Source: Anaerolineales bacterium
Lineage (GTDB): Bacteria; Chloroflexota; Anaerolineae; Epilineales; JAANWY01
Direction: 5' to 3'
Assembly: GCA_018263655.1 (NCBI GenBank)
Contig: JAANWY010000380.1
Coordinates: 1-8,660, forward strand
Length of the DNA: 8,660 bases
The notes under the pieces are model-generated. The model did not search any database. It saw only the letters and a list, made by a program, of their open reading frames with translations, and was not told the DNA's origin. The position numbers and the translations under genes were made by a program. Shown here in pieces: positions 1 through 6,102 of the stretch (position 1 is the first letter of the stretch; each line of letters starts with the position of its first letter).

Positions 1-92
1 CTGATGATACCCGATCAGGCCAAATATGTCCAATTTGGGCGCTATTTCACGATTAGAAATGCGCTGCCTTTGCATTGGCGAATAGAAACCCC

Positions 93-120
93 TTGGTTTT
101 GCGCAAAAATAAGATATAAC
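93..120 (+). promoter_or_regulatory. weak sigma70-like promoter candidate with internal palindrome
   Basis: A TATAAC hexamer at 115-120 lies 16 bp downstream of TTGGTT at 93-98, a loose match to -10 and -35 elements. Between them sits a perfect 12-bp palindrome, TTTTGCGCAAAA (97-108), which could be an operator. The predicted start of transcription would fall near 127, inside the ribosome binding site of the racemase gene. Either the leader is extremely short or the real promoter is elsewhere. The call rests on sequence resemblance only. Confidence 0.25.
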
Positions 121-138
121 ATCTGAGGAGGAAACAGA

Positions 139-906
139 ATGCGCATACTCTATCTCGTCCCGGGCCCGATGGGCCGCACGCCGGAAGGTAAAGCCGAAGT
201 ACAGCGGCGGGGCAACCTGCTGAAGTCGTACGCCGCGCCAGGTACTGAAGTCGGCATCGAGGATGTGCCCGAGGGGCCGGCCTCCATCGAGAGCATGTAC
301 GAAGAGTACCTTTCGATCCCGGCCACTGCCCGGCGCGCGGTGGAACTGGAAAACGAAGGCTGGGACGCCCTCATTCTCGGCTGCTACGGCGACCCGGGGT
401 TGGATGCCTTTCGCGAGCTCATCTCGATTCCCATCATTGGCCCCGGCGAGGCCACGGCATTGATGGCTGCTTCACTGGGTCATCGCTTCTCCATCATCAC
501 CATCACGGAAAGCGTGATCGCCGCAACCGAGCGGCAAATCCGGAACGTGGGTGTGAGTGAGAAACTCGCCAGCGTGAGAGTGGTTGGTATTCCCGTTCTG
601 CAACTTCACGACGATCGACAGCGCACCGTCGAGGCGACTATCGAACAGGGCCGCAAGGCGATTGAAGAGGATCGAGCGGACGCCTTGATTGTGGGTTGTA
701 TGAGCATGGGCTTTTTGGAGATTGCCGAGGAAGCCGGCCCGGAGCTGGGCGTGCCTTTCCTCAACCCCGCCCGCGTGTCGCTCAAGTTTGCCGAAGCAAC
801 GGTGGGCGCCGGCTTGACCCACTCGCGGCAGGCCTACATGACGCCGCCCAAACTTGCCACGGGAGAGGTTAGCTCGGCCGTGGAGCTTCTCCACGCGACC
901 GCCTAG
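139..906 (+). CDS. Asp/Glu/hydantoin racemase family protein
   Basis: 255 aa, the usual length for the hydantoin racemase branch of the cofactor-independent Asp/Glu racemase superfamily. These cytoplasmic enzymes invert a stereocentre using two cysteines as acid and base. Both are visible in matching contexts: Cys82 in LGCYGDPGLD (first half) and Cys187 in VGCMSMGF (second half), each after a hydrophobic strand (WDALI, ADALIV), as expected of two pseudo-symmetric lobes. The N-terminus MRILYLVPG is the typical first strand. The ATG at 139 is supported by GAGGAGG at 125-131 with 7 bp spacing. It is the first gene of the plus-strand cluster with an amidohydrolase, dipeptidase and peptide importer, so an amino-acid or hydantoin-like substrate is plausible. 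The substrate cannot be read from the sequence; allantoin, hydantoin or aspartate racemase are all possible. No defect is seen. Confidence 0.88.
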   Translation: MRILYLVPGPMGRTPEGKAEVQRRGNLLKSYAAPGTEVGIEDVPEGPASIESMYEEYLSIPATARRAVELENEGWDALILGCYGDPGLDAFRELISIPIIGPGEATALMAASLGHRFSIITITESVIAATERQIRNVGVSEKLASVRVVGIPVLQLHDDRQRTVEATIEQGRKAIEEDRADALIVGCMSMGFLEIAEEAGPELGVPFLNPARVSLKFAEATVGAGLTHSRQAYMTPPKLATGEVSSAVELLHATA

Positions 907-916
907 CCGGTTGCTT

Positions 917-940
917 GCTTTACAACGAATTTGAGGATGC
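917..940 (+). repeat. 24-bp interspersed repeat, direct copy
   Basis: A diverged copy of the 24-bp unit (consensus begins CCTTCACAACGAATTTG and ends GGATG plus a pyrimidine), followed by ACCAAATTCGG, an extension also seen beside other copies. It begins 10 bp after the racemase stop codon. It forms an inverted pair with the copy at 1070-1093, enclosing the palindrome at 957-1036. Confidence 0.75.
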
Positions 941-956
941 ACCAAATTCGGAGCCC

Positions 957-1036
957 GTTCGTAGTAAGCTACGTAGCGCTAGCGGAGTAGCGTTTTACGG
1001 CACTCCGCCCTGCGGGCTACGTGCCTGACTACGAAC
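957..1036. repeat. imperfect palindromic repeat (~80 bp)
   Basis: The outer arms GTTCGTAGT (957-965) and ACTACGAAC (1028-1036) are perfectly complementary. Inner arms at 972-988 (beginning CGTAGC, ending CGGAGT) and 1002-1021 (beginning ACTCCG, ending GCTACG) also pair, with mismatches. The whole can fold into one long stem-loop. It lies between inverted copies of the 24-bp unit. It resembles the palindromic interspersed repeats common in large environmental bacterial genomes. No transposase is present, so movement would have to be in trans. Confidence 0.65.
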
Positions 1037-1069
1037 TTCTCCAATCCATTTTGGTCAGATTCAATTCGG

Positions 1070-1093
1070 TCAATCCCCAAATTCGTTGTGAAG
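1070..1093 (-). repeat. 24-bp interspersed repeat, inverted copy
   Basis: A reverse-complement copy of the 24-bp unit, containing CCCCAAATTCGTTGTGAAG. It is preceded by ATTCGG, the same flank found beside the inverted copy at 2750-2773. The solute-binding-protein remnant begins immediately after it, so the repeat marks the breakpoint of that broken gene. Confidence 0.75.
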
Positions 1094-1113
1094 ATTTTGT
1101 CAGGAGAAACAAC

Positions 1114-1299
1114 GTGCCACTAGAACGCATCTACGTAGGTGGGACACCACCTCACATCGACGAGATGCCCATCGTCCCGCTATACTGGCCATTGCGCCGG
1201 GCGGCGGTCAACAAGCGGGTACACAATGCGCGTCACATGATTATCACCAACAATTTCCTGCGCAACGTCAACGAGTGGTGGGTGGAAGACGGCAAGTAA
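1114..1299 (+). pseudogene. C-terminal remnant of a family-5 solute-binding protein
   Basis: About 61 residues are open, from a possible GTG at 1114 (AGGAGA at 1102-1107 upstream) to TAA at 1297-1299; the frame stays open to 1021 through repeat DNA. The stretch DEMPIVPLYWPLRRAAVNKRV followed by FLRNVNEWWVED matches the usual C-terminal end of peptide/nickel-type binding proteins. It parallels residues 190-231 of the downstream binding protein (NEVPYIFIAHPELPFAFRTDV ... FWTWTQ, same order and spacing). There is no signal peptide and nothing of the other ~500 residues. The upstream part ends at the 24-bp repeat, which suggests deletion or replacement there. A short expressed peptide cannot be excluded, but a decayed gene is more likely. 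Confidence 0.65.
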
Positions 1300-1309
1300 C
1301 CAGAATAAC

Positions 1310-1337
1310 GTAGGGGCGGTTCGTGAACCGCCCCTAC
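1310..1337. terminator. perfect 13-bp-arm palindrome, possible terminator / REP-like element
   Basis: GTAGGGGCGGTTC (1310-1322) and GAACCGCCCCTAC (1325-1337) are perfect reverse complements around GT. It lies 10 bp after the stop of the binding-protein remnant and ahead of the amidohydrolase. The GC-rich stem could stop transcription, but no T-tract follows, so an intrinsic terminator is not proved. Similar GTAGGGGCGG palindromes are, from my general knowledge, highly repeated in Chloroflexota and cyanobacterial genomes, so it may simply be a REP-like repeat. Confidence 0.7.
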
Positions 1338-1433
1338 TTGACAATCAGATAGCGACGGTCGCGAGGAGGCGGCAGATACAAATACTGCCGTCTGAGAGGA
1401 GCATCAGAACCTGCGGGAGGATGAAAGATTACC

Positions 1434-2654
1434 ATGGAGAAGGACATGCTTCTGATTGAAAACGCCACCGTCATAGACGGTACCGGTAGGGCAGCCCAGC
1501 CAAACACCTCGATCCTCATCGACGGTGAGCGGATCGCGTGGATTGGGCCGGCCGACGCGGTCGACCGAAGCAAGCCAATCGAACAAACCATCGACGCCGG
1601 CGGCAAATACGTGATCCCCGGCCTCATCGACGCCCACGTCCACGTCTGTTGGAACGGCCGCGAGAGCGTCCCCGAGCTGATCAAGCGCAATCGTGACGAC
1701 CTGCTGCTGGAGGCTGTGACGACCTTGCGCAGCGTTCTGGCCTCTGGCACCACGGCCGTGCGTGACATCGGCGGGCAGGACTACATGGAGATGTCACTCC
1801 AGCGCGCCGTGGAAGCCGGCCACTTCGCGGGCCCCCACATGCGCACCTCGGGCAAGCTCATCTGCATGACGGGCGGCCACGGCCACTTTGCCGCCCGCGA
1901 GGCCGACGGCCCCGAGGAGCTACGCAAGGCGGCCCGCGAGCAGATCAAGGCCGGCGCCGATAATATCAAGCTCATGGCCACCGGCGGTGTGGCGACGCCC
2001 GGCCAGGACGTGCAGGCCGGCCAGCTCACGGTCGCAGAGATGGCGGCGGCGGTGGAAGCTGCTCACACGATGGGGTGCACCGCCTCTTCCCACTGCCACG
2101 GTGCCCTGGGGATCAAGAACTCGCTGTTGGCCGGCATGGATTCTGTCGAGCACGGCAGCTACTTGGACGAAGAGACGGCTGAGATGATGGTGGAGCAGGG
2201 AGCCGCGCTGGTTTTGACGCTGGGGGTCGCCGATCCAGATCTGGACGACCTGCCGGCGGCTGTCCGCACCGAGGCCGAACGGATGCAGGAACCGCTGGAG
2301 ACATTGCGCGCTCACGTGCGTGAGACAGTCACGCTTGCGCGTGAGAAGGGCGTCTTCATCGGGTCGGGCTCGGACGCCGGCGGGAATCCCCTCGCGCCGC
2401 ACGATTTCAGCATGGCGCGCGAGTTGGAGGAGCTGGTGGATCATGGCTTGTCACCACTGGAAGCCATCGGCATCGTCACGCGCAATAACGCCCGCATCCT
2501 GCGCTGGGAGGACGAGGTGGGCATGCTGGAGGCCGGCAAGCTGGCCGACTTCGTGATCCTGGCCGGCGACCCGCTGGCCGACATCTCGAACGTGCGAAAC
2601 ATCGAGGCGGTGTACAAGAACGGCGAGAGGGTGAACCCTTCACAACGAATTTGA
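1434..2654 (+). CDS. metal-dependent amidohydrolase (prolidase/imidazolonepropionase-like)
   Basis: 406 aa, full length for the amidohydrolase superfamily group that includes cytoplasmic Xaa-Pro and Xaa-Arg/Lys dipeptidases. The order is standard: N-terminal beta sandwich (residues 1-60), metal-binding HxH in DAHVHV (His68, His70), Lys179 in DNIKLMATGG as the likely carboxylated bridging lysine, His220 in SHCHG, His240 in VEHGS, catalytic Asp314 in GSGSDAG, and the closing sandwich with EAGKLADFVIL (366-376). All expected ligands are present, so a binuclear zinc hydrolase is likely; the substrate is not certain. Start choice: ATG 1434 has GGGAGG 13 bp upstream, while ATG 1446 (MLLIENATVIDG) has GGAG 6 bp upstream and matches the usual N-terminus better, so 1446 may be the true start. 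The last residues, PSQRI, and the stop codon are encoded by the 24-bp repeat at 2637, so the original C-terminus was probably altered. Confidence 0.9.
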   Translation: MEKDMLLIENATVIDGTGRAAQPNTSILIDGERIAWIGPADAVDRSKPIEQTIDAGGKYVIPGLIDAHVHVCWNGRESVPELIKRNRDDLLLEAVTTLRSVLASGTTAVRDIGGQDYMEMSLQRAVEAGHFAGPHMRTSGKLICMTGGHGHFAAREADGPEELRKAAREQIKAGADNIKLMATGGVATPGQDVQAGQLTVAEMAAAVEAAHTMGCTASSHCHGALGIKNSLLAGMDSVEHGSYLDEETAEMMVEQGAALVLTLGVADPDLDDLPAAVRTEAERMQEPLETLRAHVRETVTLAREKGVFIGSGSDAGGNPLAPHDFSMARELEELVDHGLSPLEAIGIVTRNNARILRWEDEVGMLEAGKLADFVILAGDPLADISNVRNIEAVYKNGERVNPSQRI

Positions 2655-2708
2655 GGGCGTCCTTCACAACAAATTCGGGGATGTCCTTCACAGCGAATTG
2701 AAGGATTT
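2637..2708 (+). repeat. three tandem 24-bp repeat units
   Basis: Units at 2637-2660, 2661-2684 and 2685-2708 each begin CCTTCACA and then read RCRAATT, with no spacer between them; the period is exactly 24 bp. Unit 1 overlaps the amidohydrolase 3' end and supplies its TGA stop. The units differ at several positions, so they are not a recent slippage product. They belong to the same family as the copies at 917, 1070 and 2750. Confidence 0.85.
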
Positions 2709-2749
2709 ACCGAATTTGCTTTGGGGTGTGCTTTCTGCACCCATTCGGT

Positions 2750-2773
2750 GCATCCCCAAATTCGCTGTGAAGG
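2750..2773 (-). repeat. 24-bp repeat, inverted copy closing a hairpin
   Basis: An inverted unit containing CCCCAAATTCGCTGTGAAGG. Together with its flank ATTCGGT it is the reverse complement of the third tandem unit plus its flank ACCGAAT. This gives 31-bp imperfect arms (2685-2715 and 2743-2773) around a 27-bp loop, which itself contains GGGTG/CACCC. The hairpin lies between the amidohydrolase and dipeptidase genes and could affect read-through or mRNA processing. That role is inference. Confidence 0.8.
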
Positions 2774-2857
2774 ACAAGGGAAAGTTGCAGGCAATTATCC
2801 TGGTCGAACGAACGGTTACGCGCGACACGTCCTGACGAGAAGAAGAGGCAGGTTGAG

Positions 2858-4213
2858 ATGGAAGACGTACTACAAATCATCGAAGAGCGTAAAGAGGTGT
2901 ACTTGGACTGGCTAGTCAAGCTCTGCCGGCAGCCCTCCATCGCCGCGCAGAACGTCGGCATGGAGGAAACGGCCAACCTGGTCGAGGAGCTGCTGCAGGA
3001 GATCGGCGCCGAGACACAGCAGGTGCCAACGGAGGGCCATCCGGTGGTGTACGGCGAAATCGGTGCCGGCGAGAAGACGCTGTCCTTCTACAACCACTAC
3101 GACGTGCAGCCGCCGGAACCGCTGGACGAGTGGGACTCGGACCCGTTCGCGGCCGAGATCCGGGACGGCACGCTGTACGCGCGGGGCGTCTCCGACAACA
3201 AGGGCAACATCGCCGCACGGCTGGCCGCCGTCGATGCCTACGTCCGCGCCCGCGGCTCGCTGCCGGAGCGCGTGAAGTTCATCATCGAGGGCGAGGAAGA
3301 GATCGGGAGCCCGCACCTGGATGACTTCGCCCAGGCGAACCAGGCGCTGATCGACGCCGATGCGTGCATCTGGGAGGCCGGCTACACCGATCCGCAGGGC
3401 CGGCCCGAAGTATACCTGGGCGTCAAGGGGATTCTCTACGTCGAGCTCACGGCCCACAAGGCCAACGTCGACCTGCATTCCATGTGGGCGCCCATCGTCC
3501 CCAACGCGGCGTGGCATCTGCTGCGCGCGCTGCAGACGCTCAAAGATCACCAGGAGCGCGTGCTCATCGACGGCTTCTACGACCGCGTGGCGGAGCCGTC
3601 GGCCTCGGATTTGGAGGCGCTGCGGCGGATGCCGTTCAACGAGGAGGGCCGGCGTACGCAACTCGGGCTGGATGCCTTCATCAACGATCTCACCGGCCAG
3701 CCGTTGCTACGCCAGCACCTCTTCCAGCCGACGTGCAACATCTGCGGCATCTGGTCCGGCTATACTGGAGAAGGCCTCAAGACGGTTCTGCCGCACGAGG
3801 CGTCAGTGAAGCTGGACTTCCGCCTGGTGCCGGACCAAGACCCGCACGAACTCTTTGACCGCCTGGTGAAACACCTAGAACGGGAGGGATTCAGCGATGT
3901 AGAAATCAAACTCCTGGCGGCCGAACACCCGGCTCGCACACCGACGGACCACCCTTTTGCTCGCCTGGTGGCGGACACGGCGCAAGAAGTCTACGAGAAA
4001 GAGCCCGTCGTCTATCCCATCACGCCAGGTACCGGTCCGATGTACGCTCTGTGCCAGCAGTTCGGTGTTCCGGCCGTCTCCATCGGGGTGGGGAACGCGA
4101 ATTCCCGCAACCACGCCCCCAACGAGAACATCCATTTGACAGACTTCTACCGAGGCATTGCCCATCTCGTCACCATCCTTGACCGGTTCTCCGCGGTAGA
4201 AGCGAGCGAGTAA
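2858..4213 (+). CDS. M20 family metallopeptidase (dipeptidase)
   Basis: 451 aa, full length for the M20 dipeptidase group (carnosinase/CNDP-like). It should be a cytoplasmic di-zinc enzyme that cleaves dipeptides. Visible motifs in order: His80 and Asp82 in YNHYDVQPPEP; the bridging Asp113 in ARGVSDNKGN; EGEEEIGSP (144-152), with Glu147 as general base and Glu148 as metal ligand; His207 in VDLHSMW, at the position of the dimer-contributed histidine; and His419 in RNHAPNENI, the last metal ligand. The lid/dimerisation domain spans roughly 190-310. After His207 the family's usual glycine-rich stretch is replaced by MWAPIVPNA, a mild oddity. Glu173 in WEAGY stands where many members have Asp. 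ATG 2858 follows a weak AGAGGCAGG (2843-2851). The binding-protein gene starts 51 bp after its stop, consistent with one operon for peptide uptake and hydrolysis. Confidence 0.92.
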   Translation: MEDVLQIIEERKEVYLDWLVKLCRQPSIAAQNVGMEETANLVEELLQEIGAETQQVPTEGHPVVYGEIGAGEKTLSFYNHYDVQPPEPLDEWDSDPFAAEIRDGTLYARGVSDNKGNIAARLAAVDAYVRARGSLPERVKFIIEGEEEIGSPHLDDFAQANQALIDADACIWEAGYTDPQGRPEVYLGVKGILYVELTAHKANVDLHSMWAPIVPNAAWHLLRALQTLKDHQERVLIDGFYDRVAEPSASDLEALRRMPFNEEGRRTQLGLDAFINDLTGQPLLRQHLFQPTCNICGIWSGYTGEGLKTVLPHEASVKLDFRLVPDQDPHELFDRLVKHLEREGFSDVEIKLLAAEHPARTPTDHPFARLVADTAQEVYEKEPVVYPITPGTGPMYALCQQFGVPAVSIGVGNANSRNHAPNENIHLTDFYRGIAHLVTILDRFSAVEASE

Positions 4214-4264
4214 TGTACATTTCTGGTCGTTCTATCCATCACATACGTATCTCATGGAGGTAAA

Positions 4265-6004
4265 ATGATGCGCAATAGAGTCCCCTTCAAGCTGTTGGGA
4301 TTGATCACCCTCGTGCTCCTGATTCTGGCCGTCGCAGCCTGCGGGCAGCAAGCAGCCCCCACAGAAGAACCCGCCGCAGAAGCGGAACCGGCGCAGGAAC
4401 AGGCCGAGGAGGCAGCGGAAGAAGCCGTAGAAGCGCCGGCCGGCGAGCCAGTAACCGATATCACAGCCCTCTCCAACGTCCAGGCCGCAGACCCTATCGA
4501 GTTCGAGTCGACGCGACTCGTCGTCGAGAACATGCGCAAGCTGGGCCTTAACGTGGAGCACCGAGCCATGCCGTGGGAGCAACAAGCCAATCTCGTCTGG
4601 TACGAACGGGAGGACTGGCAGATGACGGCCTGGCGTATGGTGGGCCGGCCGGAGCGAATGGACCCGGACGAGTTTGTCGTCAATCTCTTTCACTCGACTA
4701 CCGCGGAATCGGGCTACAACTTCGTCGGCTTCTCCGACTCAGAATATGACGAGTTGGCACTAAAGCAGCGAGGCATCACAGATCAAGAAGAGCGTCGGAA
4801 AGTCATGTACGACGTGCAGGAGATCATCGCTAACGAAGTCCCCTACATCTTCATCGCCCATCCGGAGTTGCCGTTCGCTTTCCGCACCGATGTCTGGAAT
4901 CCAGACAGCGTCGTGGATGCGCAGGGTATCGGTATCAAGAACTTCTGGACCTGGACGCAGGCTGAGCCCGTCGGTGAGCAAAAGGATTTTGTCACCAACA
5001 CTGGCGACGTAATCCAGGGCATCAACCCGCTCTACATCTCGGGCGACGCTGACTCCCGTGTCACCGAGCTAATCTGGGATCGTCTGATGCGCATCGGGCC
5101 GGATGGTCTCCCTCAACCGTGGGCGGCTGAATCCGTGGAGTGGGAGGACGACGTCAACGTTCTCGTCACACTGCGCGAGGGCATGACGTGGCACGACGGC
5201 GAGCCAGTGACGCCAGAAGACGTAGTCTTCTCCTTCGAGGCGCCTTTGTCGGGTGAAGTCCCGATGTACAAGCCCTTCGTGGACAAGATTGCCAACATAG
5301 AGATCGTGGATGACGGCGCTGTTCGCTTCACGCTGGAAGAGCCCTGGGTCGCCTTCGAGACCGCCTCGCTGGCCAAGCTGAATCTCGTCCCCAAGCACAT
5401 CTGGGAACCGATCCTCAAGGATCTCGCTGACACCGAGGACAACGCCGAGAGCTACCAGGAAGACATCCCCGTCGGTTCTGGCCCCTATCGATTCGTGGCC
5501 TGGAAGCCATCAGAGGAAGTCATCCTGGAACGCAACCCCGACCACTGGGCCGCACCCAAGGCTGAGCGCTGGATCTTGCGCATTATCCCCAACGTCGAAT
5601 CAGCGCTGGGTCAGCTCCGCACCGGCGAACTGAACTTCCTCATGGAATTCGAAGGCGACCCGACGGTGCTGGAAGACGTCGCCGCGCAGGACCCCAACAT
5701 CGAGTTGGTGGCAACGACCAGCCTGGGCTTCCGCTTCTTCGGGCTGAACAACCGTGTGGCGCCTTTCGATGATGTGAACTTCCGCCGCGCCGTCGCCCAC
5801 GTGGTGCCCCGAGATGCGATCGTGAAGAACATCTTCAAGGGCTTCGCCGTGCCGGCCGACTCCCATGTGTCACTGGCCATCGACTACTGGCACAATCCGG
5901 ATCTGTCGCACTACGAGTTCAGCATCGAGAAAGCCAGGGGGATCTTGGAAGAAGCTGGCTACACCTGGGACGACCAGGGCCGGCTGCTGATGCCCAAGCG
6001 ATAG
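4265..6004 (+). CDS. ABC peptide-type (family 5) solute-binding lipoprotein, circularly permuted
   Basis: 579 aa. Residues 1-25 are a signal peptide ending in the lipobox VAAC (Cys26), followed by an Ala/Glu/Pro-rich linker to about 60, so the protein is a surface lipoprotein that delivers ligand to the importer. Residues ~61-232 (4445-4960) match the usual C-terminal part: ENMRKLGLNVEHRAMPWE, YNFVGFSDSEYDEL, ITDQEERRKVMYDVQEI, NEVPYIFI. Residues ~236-579 (4970-6001) match the usual N-terminal part: GINPLYISGDADSRVTELIW, LREGMTWHDGEPVTPEDVVF, PVGSGPYRF with ERNPDHW, NFRRAVAHVVPRDAI, and ARGILEEAGYTWDDQGR. The protein stops exactly where the C-terminal part normally starts. The halves are therefore swapped in one uninterrupted frame. 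GGAGG at 4256-4260 suits ATG 4268 (7 bp) better than ATG 4265 (4 bp). The ligand is unknown; a peptide fits the neighbours. Confidence 0.92.
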   Translation: MMRNRVPFKLLGLITLVLLILAVAACGQQAAPTEEPAAEAEPAQEQAEEAAEEAVEAPAGEPVTDITALSNVQAADPIEFESTRLVVENMRKLGLNVEHRAMPWEQQANLVWYEREDWQMTAWRMVGRPERMDPDEFVVNLFHSTTAESGYNFVGFSDSEYDELALKQRGITDQEERRKVMYDVQEIIANEVPYIFIAHPELPFAFRTDVWNPDSVVDAQGIGIKNFWTWTQAEPVGEQKDFVTNTGDVIQGINPLYISGDADSRVTELIWDRLMRIGPDGLPQPWAAESVEWEDDVNVLVTLREGMTWHDGEPVTPEDVVFSFEAPLSGEVPMYKPFVDKIANIEIVDDGAVRFTLEEPWVAFETASLAKLNLVPKHIWEPILKDLADTEDNAESYQEDIPVGSGPYRFVAWKPSEEVILERNPDHWAAPKAERWILRIIPNVESALGQLRTGELNFLMEFEGDPTVLEDVAAQDPNIELVATTSLGFRFFGLNNRVAPFDDVNFRRAVAHVVPRDAIVKNIFKGFAVPADSHVSLAIDYWHNPDLSHYEFSIEKARGILEEAGYTWDDQGRLLMPKR

Positions 6005-6084
6005 TGCAGAGGAGCAGAGGTGCAGGGGAGCAGAGGTGCAGAGGAACTTCTCCTCCGCCCCTCCGCTCCTCCGCCCCTCCGCTC
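6004..6084. repeat. paired 16-bp tandem repeats (purine-rich then pyrimidine-rich)
   Basis: GTGCAGAGGAGCAGAG repeats at 6004-6019 and 6020-6035 (one change) with a partial copy at 6036-6047. Then CTCCTCCGCCCCTCCG occurs twice exactly at 6050-6065 and 6066-6081. The two blocks are roughly complementary: 6009-6020 pairs with 6060-6071 with one mismatch. The block fills nearly the whole gap between the binding-protein stop and the permease ribosome binding site. An RNA hairpin that lowers downstream expression relative to the binding protein is possible but is inference. Confidence 0.8.
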
Positions 6085-6102
6085 AGAAAGGGGTGTTGAC
6101 CT

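Noticed and set aside
2637..2773. CRISPR-like array from regularly spaced repeats
   Set aside because: The 24-bp units abut with no spacers, and one is inverted. No cas genes are in the window.
2912..3661. 249-residue minus-strand reading frame
   Set aside because: It is antisense to the M20 dipeptidase, whose motifs are complete. Its composition is the Arg/Leu/Val-rich shadow typical of GC-rich coding DNA.
4232..4693. Minus-strand reading frames of 153 and 143 residues opposite the binding-protein 5' end
   Set aside because: The Cys/Gly/Phe-rich composition is the reverse of the Ala/Glu linker and signal peptide. No start signal or motif supports them.
4445..4970. Two separate genes or an assembly join explaining the swapped order of the binding protein
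   Set aside because: The frame is continuous from the signal peptide through both parts, with no internal stop, start signal, second signal peptide or repeat at the junction. An assembly error is still best excluded with read data.
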